DNA from: XYC2-FULL-41-22 sp041666465
GTDB lineage: Bacteria; Patescibacteriota; Gracilibacteria; UBA1369; UBA12470
NCBI GenBank assembly: GCA_041666465.1
Contig: JBAYGX010000086.1
Span: forward strand, 1 to 6,779
DNA: 6,779 nucleotides
Reading direction: 5' to 3'
A program made the position numbers and the translations under genes. The stretch's first letter is position 1. The number at the start of each line of letters is the position of its first letter. The notes under the pieces are model-generated. The model was not told the DNA's origin. It saw nothing but the letters and a program-made list of their open reading frames with translations, and ran no database searches. Below, in pieces: positions 1-4,182 of this stretch.

Positions 1-1
1 A

Positions 2-3000
2 GATTTTGCGAATTTAAGAACAGCCGAAACCGAAATAGCTAAATCAAAAATGGTAGCGGCAACTATGGAGAGAGAAAAATGCGACCTTACGATGGCATTA
101 ATAAAACTCAGATTACCATTTCTAAGTGATAAACAAGCAGAAGCTCTAAAAGAAACTCCGACATTCATAAACAAAATAAGACCGCTTCTCATACTATTCG
201 AATACAGATTCTTAAACCGAATCCCGGGCCTTGTATATTTACTTGAAGAAGCAACAAAAACATTAAATGGAGAAAAATTCAACGGAACAAGAAAGTATAC
301 AGGAACGGTAATAAGAATAGACATCGCAGAATTTTCAAAAAGTACACGCGAAGAAGGAGAGGGACCTACGGCAGAGAGACTGGGAAACAAATTTTACCCT
401 CATTTATACGATGTATTAAGGCGTTTCCCGGGAATAAAATTCATAAAAAGCATAGGAGATGAAGTGATATGCGTAAGTGAAACCGCCAATGAGTCAGAAC
501 TGAATGCGTTCATGCAAGCAGTAGCTCAAAGAACAAAAACTGACGGGGTAGGAACACACACCGGAATAGCTCAAGGTGATTTCGAAATAACAATTACCCC
601 AGGAGGAAAAGTCGTAATAAACGGAGAAGCATCGGAAAGAGCATTGGCAGCACAAAAAGAAAGCAAGAGAATCCAATCAGTAGAAGGAGAAACGACTTCA
701 AGAATATTTTGGAATAAAAACGAGATAGAACAAATCGAGATACCGGAAGAAGACATCGTACTACCGGATCCACCAATTGAATCTGCAATAAATTTCTGCA
801 GAAATCTGCAAAACAGAGCAACTTTGACACAATTGGCAACAAATCCAGAAACTCTCGAAAAAGAAATCAGAGCTCAAATGAGCATGCTCGCCGCAACCAT
901 AACGGATTATGCTCTCAAATCGGAAACGCCGGTAGAAAGAGAAGCGACAGTTCTTGCTTTAAACACAACTCCACAAGAAGGAGAAGATGTTTTCAAATGG
1001 GAAAAACGAATGGAAGAAATGGCCGAAAAATATGGAGGGAAAGTCATATATATAGATTTTCATAAAGATAAAAAAGCCGAAGTGATAATTGCATTCGGAA
1101 CACGCGGATCAGATCAGTTTCATAAAGAAGAACGAGCACTCAAATGCGCCAATGAGCTAGCAAAAGCGGAAACAAACTGCAGAATAGGTATAGAAAGCGG
1201 ATCCATATACATATCTGACAGTGGAAGAGCCGGCGAAGTATCAGACGCAATAAACAGAGCGGTAAGATTCGCAAACCATGAAGATCCTCAACATAAAATC
1301 CGTATAGGAGAAGAAACCACGAAAAAATGCAAACTAGCAAACGACACATACAATCAAATAGATGTAACAATCAAACATGTAAAAGAACCTCAATCAATAA
1401 CAACATGTGACGAAGTACAGATAAGCTCAGAAGAACAGGGATATACGCGAACTAAGGAATCCAGAGATTTGGCGGCACAAATAGGTGCTAAATTAGGAGA
1501 GACAACGACACACTTCGACATAACAGGTGAAATCGAAATGGGACAAGACGGGATATTGCAAGAAACCGCAAGAATACTTGAAGAGGAACATCGTTTAACA
1601 GCAGTAAAACTCGGTCGCCATCATGACAGACATAGATCATATAGCTCCATAGGACAACTACTAACAACACTTTTCGGGGAAAGAGAATCATTTGAAGCAT
1701 GGGCAGAGAAACAAGGACTGGATGAATCACAAAGAGGATTATGGACGAATTTATACATGGAACTTGAAGGCATCTCTGAACCGAGGATTTTAAACACACC
1801 AGAAGTTGCAAAAGGAGAACTAACAGCGATATTAAAAAGGCTGAATTTATGCGTAACCTGTGAAAGATTTGATTCACTCGACGCGTTATCACAAGAAATA
1901 CTGAAAGAATCTCCAAAAGTACTTATAACAACAAAAGGAAATGAGACAAACAACTCTTACAAATTAGAAGGATTATCCGCAGAAGAAGCTGCAGATATCG
2001 CAATTGATAGATTAAAAATACCAGCAGGTATAAACACTAGCGAACTCAGAAGAAACTTATCAGGACATTTCAAGGCTAATCTACGAACAGTAAAAGGAAG
2101 AAAATACAATTTAACAATGGTACGAATAGTAACTGAAGAATTATTAAAATCCGGAGCATTACAAGTAGGCACAAATTCATTTAACAAAGCACTAGCTCAA
2201 TCAAAGCAAAATCAAGAATTAAGCCTATTCTTAAGAGCTTTCGTAACAAAACAGATAGAAGATTTCATAAATAATCATCCGGAATCAGAAGCAATTTCAT
2301 TCCTGAAAAGGGCAATGTTAATGGAAAATTGCCAGGATGATCAACTTGTAGATGTAATCGGGCAAGACGGTTGGGAAAGACAAAAAAGAAATCTCGTTGA
2401 AGCGGGGATATTGGAAGATTCGGAAGGAATTGTCTTCTCATATGGATTTTTCCCTGAGATAGGAAGAACTCTTAGAACAGGACGAAACGAATTAATGCCA
2501 GATGAAAAAGCCGAGATAGAGATGTCGGCAAGATCAAGCACAGGATTCAACCAGGAATCTTTCCCTTTTTCAAGATACTTAACAATATGCGAAAGAATGG
2601 GGATAGCATTAACTCCCGAAGTAATAGAAGCAACGGCAACACATGCAAAAGAAGGTATGAATAGAAACCAAGTCCTTGCAACAATGGACACATGCCAACA
2701 ATTCCTTGAAACGAATAGAGAAATCCACGCCGTAGCACCTGCACAAGTCGGAAATTTATTATCAATTCATTTCAACTTAATATGGTCGAAAATACTACTC
2801 GGGTTAGAGATAGAAGATGACATAAAACGAGCGGAAGGATTCGTAGACCAAATCGGAAATCCACCTGAAGGGGAATTAGGAATTCTCGATTTGAAATTCA
2901 GAAAAGCATCAAAAGGAAAAGACATTAAAGAAATGAGAGAAAATTTAGAAAAAATGCGAAAACTTGGAATAAGCGAAGAAACAGGACATCTGAAACAAGC

Positions 3001-3823
3001 TGAAATTTACCATGTGGAATCTGGCAAAAACAAATCCATAGAAACATCCAATCAAGCGCTAGAAGAAATCGAAAAAGCAGGAGATACACCGGAAAAGAAA
3101 AAACTTGAACTGGAAATAAAAGGATATTTATATGGTTTCCTAACACCAAGAAAAAACTTATCATCAACGGATATAGATGAATTCATCGGGGCAATCGAAA
3201 CATCAGAAACGGATTTAAAAACACAATTATATGTAGTAGCGATTTTAAGAGAAAGAAATATCGGCAAAGATGCAGAAAGAGCAACCGCACTTGCACAAAA
3301 GATAAAAACGGATGCAAAAAAAATCGGCTTCATGAACGAAGTTGCAACAAGCTTAACTTACGAAATAAATCTGGCAATAACAAATGCAAGAAATATAATA
3401 GAAAAACAAGGCGCAGCAGGCGCAATTGCGGCATTCAAAAAACTAGAAGAAGCCGAAGAATTATATGATGAAGCTATAAGTTATCAAAAAAATGAATCCC
3501 TTCGTCCAATCGCATGGAGAATAATGGGAAGCATCTTAACAACATACGAATGCGCCGTGGAGCAATTGGAAATTATCGCAGCAAATAGAAGCAATCCCAC
3601 GCTAAGATCAAGACTCCCCGAAGTGAGAGCAAAACTCAAAAAAGTTTGGGACAACGCAACAGCATACGACAACTCAAATCCGGACTTAAATATAATAGAA
3701 ACCTTTTACAAAGAAGACCTGAAAGGACTCGGAGAAAGGATAAATGCGGCAGAACTACAACTTTTACCGCCAAGACGCAGTCGAACAAGCCATCATGGAA
3801 CAGAAATTCGTCCTCAATTATAA
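2..3823 (+). CDS. Tandem class III adenylate cyclase-like protein with degenerate STAND NTPase region and helical TPR-like tail (5' partial)
   Basis: Probably a cytoplasmic cyclic-nucleotide signalling protein with the layout of soluble adenylyl cyclase. Residues are numbered from the ATG at base 50. Residues 1-80 are helical. Cyclase domain 1 (about 82-205) has D91 in RIDIAEF and K133/D137 in KSIGD. Cyclase domain 2 (about 298-410) has GIESG and N402/R406 in DAINRAVR. An AAA_16/STAND-like region (about 460-700) lacks intact Walker motifs. A winged-helix-like part follows (about 725-810), then helical, TPR-like sequence to about 1230 and a basic tail. The true start is probably upstream: the frame is open from base 2 with similar wobble use, and no Shine-Dalgarno precedes the ATGs at 50 or 65. 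The TAA stop is at 3821-3823. The domain order is recognised by eye; cyclase activity, substrate (ATP or GTP) and regulator are inferred or unknown. Confidence 0.85.
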   Translation, partial: DFANLRTAETEIAKSKMVAATMEREKCDLTMALIKLRLPFLSDKQAEALKETPTFINKIRPLLILFEYRFLNRIPGLVYLLEEATKTLNGEKFNGTRKYTGTVIRIDIAEFSKSTREEGEGPTAERLGNKFYPHLYDVLRRFPGIKFIKSIGDEVICVSETANESELNAFMQAVAQRTKTDGVGTHTGIAQGDFEITITPGGKVVINGEASERALAAQKESKRIQSVEGETTSRIFWNKNEIEQIEIPEEDIVLPDPPIESAINFCRNLQNRATLTQLATNPETLEKEIRAQMSMLAATITDYALKSETPVEREATVLALNTTPQEGEDVFKWEKRMEEMAEKYGGKVIYIDFHKDKKAEVIIAFGTRGSDQFHKEERALKCANELAKAETNCRIGIESGSIYISDSGRAGEVSDAINRAVRFANHEDPQHKIRIGEETTKKCKLANDTYNQIDVTIKHVKEPQSITTCDEVQISSEEQGYTRTKESRDLAAQIGAKLGETTTHFDITGEIEMGQDGILQETARILEEEHRLTAVKLGRHHDRHRSYSSIGQLLTTLFGERESFEAWAEKQGLDESQRGLWTNLYMELEGISEPRILNTPEVAKGELTAILKRLNLCVTCERFDSLDALSQEILKESPKVLITTKGNETNNSYKLEGLSAEEAADIAIDRLKIPAGINTSELRRNLSGHFKANLRTVKGRKYNLTMVRIVTEELLKSGALQVGTNSFNKALAQSKQNQELSLFLRAFVTKQIEDFINNHPESEAISFLKRAMLMENCQDDQLVDVIGQDGWERQKRNLVEAGILEDSEGIVFSYGFFPEIGRTLRTGRNELMPDEKAEIEMSARSSTGFNQESFPFSRYLTICERMGIALTPEVIEATATHAKEGMNRNQVLATMDTCQQFLETNREIHAVAPAQVGNLLSIHFNLIWSKILLGLEIEDDIKRAEGFVDQIGNPPEGELGILDLKFRKASKGKDIKEMRENLEKMRKLGISEETGHLKQAEIYHVESGKNKSIETSNQALEEIEKAGDTPEKKKLELEIKGYLYGFLTPRKNLSSTDIDEFIGAIETSETDLKTQLYVVAILRERNIGKDAERATALAQKIKTDAKKIGFMNEVATSLTYEINLAITNARNIIEKQGAAGAIAAFKKLEEAEELYDEAISYQKNESLRPIAWRIMGSILTTYECAVEQLEIIAANRSNPTLRSRLPEVRAKLKKVWDNATAYDNSNPDLNIIETFYKEDLKGLGERINAAELQLLPPRRSRTSHHGTEIRPQL
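293..664 (+). other. Cyclase homology domain 1 (metal-binding half)
   Basis: Residues 82-205 of the cyclase-like protein. The first strand carries D91 in the position of the Asp in the family's F-x-D-x-x-G-F motif. The hairpin KSIGDEVICV carries D137, the second metal-binding Asp, and K133, at the position that often contacts the purine. The G-I-A-Q-G-D segment (172-177) matches the usual G-I-x-x-G. In the helix motif G-D-x-V-N-x-A-x-R this domain reads GEASERALA, so the transition-state Asn and Arg are replaced by E196 and A200. The domain therefore probably cannot form an active homodimer and needs a partner that supplies Asn and Arg. The residue mapping was done by eye. Confidence 0.75.
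941..1279 (+). other. Cyclase homology domain 2 (Asn/Arg half)
   Basis: Residues 298-410. The segment GGKVIYIDF...AEVIIAFG (329-350) is the central hairpin of a class III cyclase fold. It is followed by a helix with E-E-R-A-L-K-C-A-N-E-L (360-370), then CRIGIESGSIYIS (377-389) and GEVSDAINRAVRF (395-407). N402 and R406 sit four residues apart, as in catalytic helices of the family. The metal Asp positions are lost: the first strand has N305, and the hairpin reads K-A-E where G-D is expected. Similarity to the second cyclase domain of soluble adenylyl cyclases is inferred from motif order. Confidence 0.65.
1442..2479 (+). other. Degenerate STAND/AAA_16-like NTPase region plus winged-helix-like segment
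   Basis: Residues about 465-810. The order of landmarks matches the ATPase that follows cyclase domains in this family: a linker helix, a strand, a P-loop-like turn, a Walker B-like strand, a sensor-like strand, a G-N-P-like helix, and a small domain ending in F-S-Y-G-F-F-P-E-I-G-R-T-L. Both nucleotide motifs are altered. The P-loop reads G493-EIEM-G498-Q499-D500 in place of G-x4-G-K-S/T. The Walker B position reads L-C-V-T-C-E605-R606 where two acidic residues are usual. Loss of the P-loop Lys argues against ATP hydrolysis, so a structural or sensory role is more likely. Without a profile search the family assignment stays moderate. Confidence 0.5.
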
Positions 3824-3824
3824 A

Positions 3825-4103
3825 TTACGGCTGAATCATAATATCTGTTGATTCAACAATCGGTTGAATCATGATATCGGAACTAACCGGTTGAATCATA
3901 ATATTGCTTGTACTAACAGATTCACCCAACTTTTGTTGATATTTAAACTGAACCTGCTCAAGACGAGTGATCGCATCTTGTACCATATTGGCATTATAAC
4001 CATCCACGGTATCCAAGAATCTGATGTAACATCCGCCAACAAGGAACCCCGCCAAGAAAATCGCAATAACCGCAAGGCGATAAACGAATTTTACTTTCTG
4101 CAT
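3825..4103 (-). CDS. Small membrane-anchored protein or lipoprotein with C-terminal IMIQP repeats, function unknown
   Basis: I do not recognise a family. The 92-residue product has a basic start (K3, K5, R9), a hydrophobic segment at about 10-28 ending in F-L-V-G-G-C25, and then a short helix-prone region (about 38-60). V-G-G-C is an acceptable but imperfect lipobox, so C25 could be lipidated; otherwise the segment is a signal anchor with the C-terminus outside. The end contains NIMIQP, DIMIQP and DIMIQP, separated by V-S-S and I-V-E-S-T, the last copy reaching the stop. The ATG at 4103 is the only sensible start, because an in-frame TAA lies five codons upstream. There is no Shine-Dalgarno, but a good promoter lies just upstream. 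The gene lies 79 bases downstream of the surface-protein gene on the same strand, and its stop faces the cyclase stop with one base between them. Confidence 0.65.
   Translation of the reverse strand: MQKVKFVYRLAVIAIFLAGFLVGGCYIRFLDTVDGYNANMVQDAITRLEQVQFKYQQKLGESVSTSNIMIQPVSSDIMIQPIVESTDIMIQP
3828..3905 (-). repeat. Three imperfect direct repeats encoding the IMIQP motif
   Basis: Three 18-base copies start at 3828, 3861 and 3888 (+ strand) with core cggYtgaatcatRatatY. The start-to-start distances are 33 and 27 bases, both multiples of three, so the frame is kept and each copy encodes [N/D]-I-M-I-Q-P on the - strand. The differences between copies are single-base changes. This is either a recent tandem expansion at the gene's 3' end or a selected peptide repeat. 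Confidence 0.75.
3849..3871. other. Perfect 9-bp inverted repeat with 5-base loop at the convergent gene ends
   Basis: The arms tgattcaac (3849-3857) and gttgaatca (3863-3871) are exact reverse complements around the loop aatcg. The dyad lies 26 bases after the cyclase stop and inside the 3' end of the small gene. The stem is AT-rich and has no T-run on either side, so it is a poor intrinsic terminator. It could protect the 3' end of either RNA, or it may simply result from the repeat units around it. Confidence 0.4.
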
Positions 4104-4120
4104 GTTTGTTTTGGTTAAAA

Positions 4121-4138
4121 ATTATTTCATCAAATAAT
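4121..4138 (-). other. All-AT hairpin with T-run overlapping the -10 element
   Basis: The arms attattt (4121-4127) and aaataat (4132-4138) pair perfectly around a four-base loop. On the - strand a run of T follows at once (4120-4117). Read-through RNA from the surface-protein gene could form this hairpin and end here, but a stem made only of A-U pairs is weak. It shares bases with the -10 box, so the dyad may be incidental to AT-rich promoter sequence. Confidence 0.25.
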
Positions 4139-4162
4139 AGCACACAATCAATCGTGCGTCAA
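4134..4162 (-). promoter_or_regulatory. Sigma70-type promoter for the small membrane-protein gene
   Basis: Read on the - strand, TTGACG (4162-4157) is followed by a 17-base spacer and TATTAT (4139-4134). A TG one base before the -10 gives an extended -10. Both hexamers are one mismatch from consensus and the spacing is ideal. Transcription would start near 4127, leaving a leader of about 24 bases with no Shine-Dalgarno before the ATG at 4103. The promoter lies downstream of the surface-protein stop, so the small gene can be expressed independently of that gene. Confidence 0.6.
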
Positions 4163-4180
4163 GCATCGTCGCACGATTTT
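4150..4180 (+). terminator. Candidate intrinsic terminator / dyad overlapping the small-gene promoter
   Basis: A perfect 9-bp stem, aatcgtgcg (4150-4158) with cgcacgatt (4170-4178), encloses an 11-base loop. On the + strand it is followed by a short T-run (tttt, 4177-4180), as in a weak rho-independent terminator. It would stop rightward transcription from the cyclase gene 327 bases past its stop. On the - strand it begins four bases after the surface-protein stop but has no clean T-run. One arm overlaps the -35 of the leftward promoter, so an operator role is an alternative. Confidence 0.4.
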
Positions 4181-4182
4181 AC

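Noticed and set aside
1488..1916. A 142-codon open frame on the - strand inside the cyclase gene, and similar frames nearby.
   Set aside because: They are antisense shadows of an A-rich gene: the translations are mostly Leu, Phe, Ser and Val with no domain-like pattern, and the sense strand has clear conserved motifs.
3744..3851. A possible frameshift at the cyclase C-terminus: the last residues (R-R-S-R-T-S-H-H) look unlike the rest, while the +1 frame gives a helix-like extension.
   Set aside because: The called frame keeps the gene's A-ending wobble preference through its last codons and the +1 frame does not. A disordered basic tail is also common, so no frameshift is needed.
3828..3905. 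A CRISPR array or iteron set.
   Set aside because: There are only three 18-base units with spacers of 9-15 bases, all in frame and coding, with no cas or replication gene nearby.
3825..4103. The small gene as a toxin or antitoxin partner of the cyclase.
   Set aside because: It has no paired reading frame, no known toxin motif and faces the opposite direction. Membrane-protein features alone do not support that claim.
3864..4118. An 84-codon + strand frame overlapping the small gene.
   Set aside because: It is antisense to a better candidate that has a promoter, a basic N-terminus and a hydrophobic segment. Its own product has no clear features.
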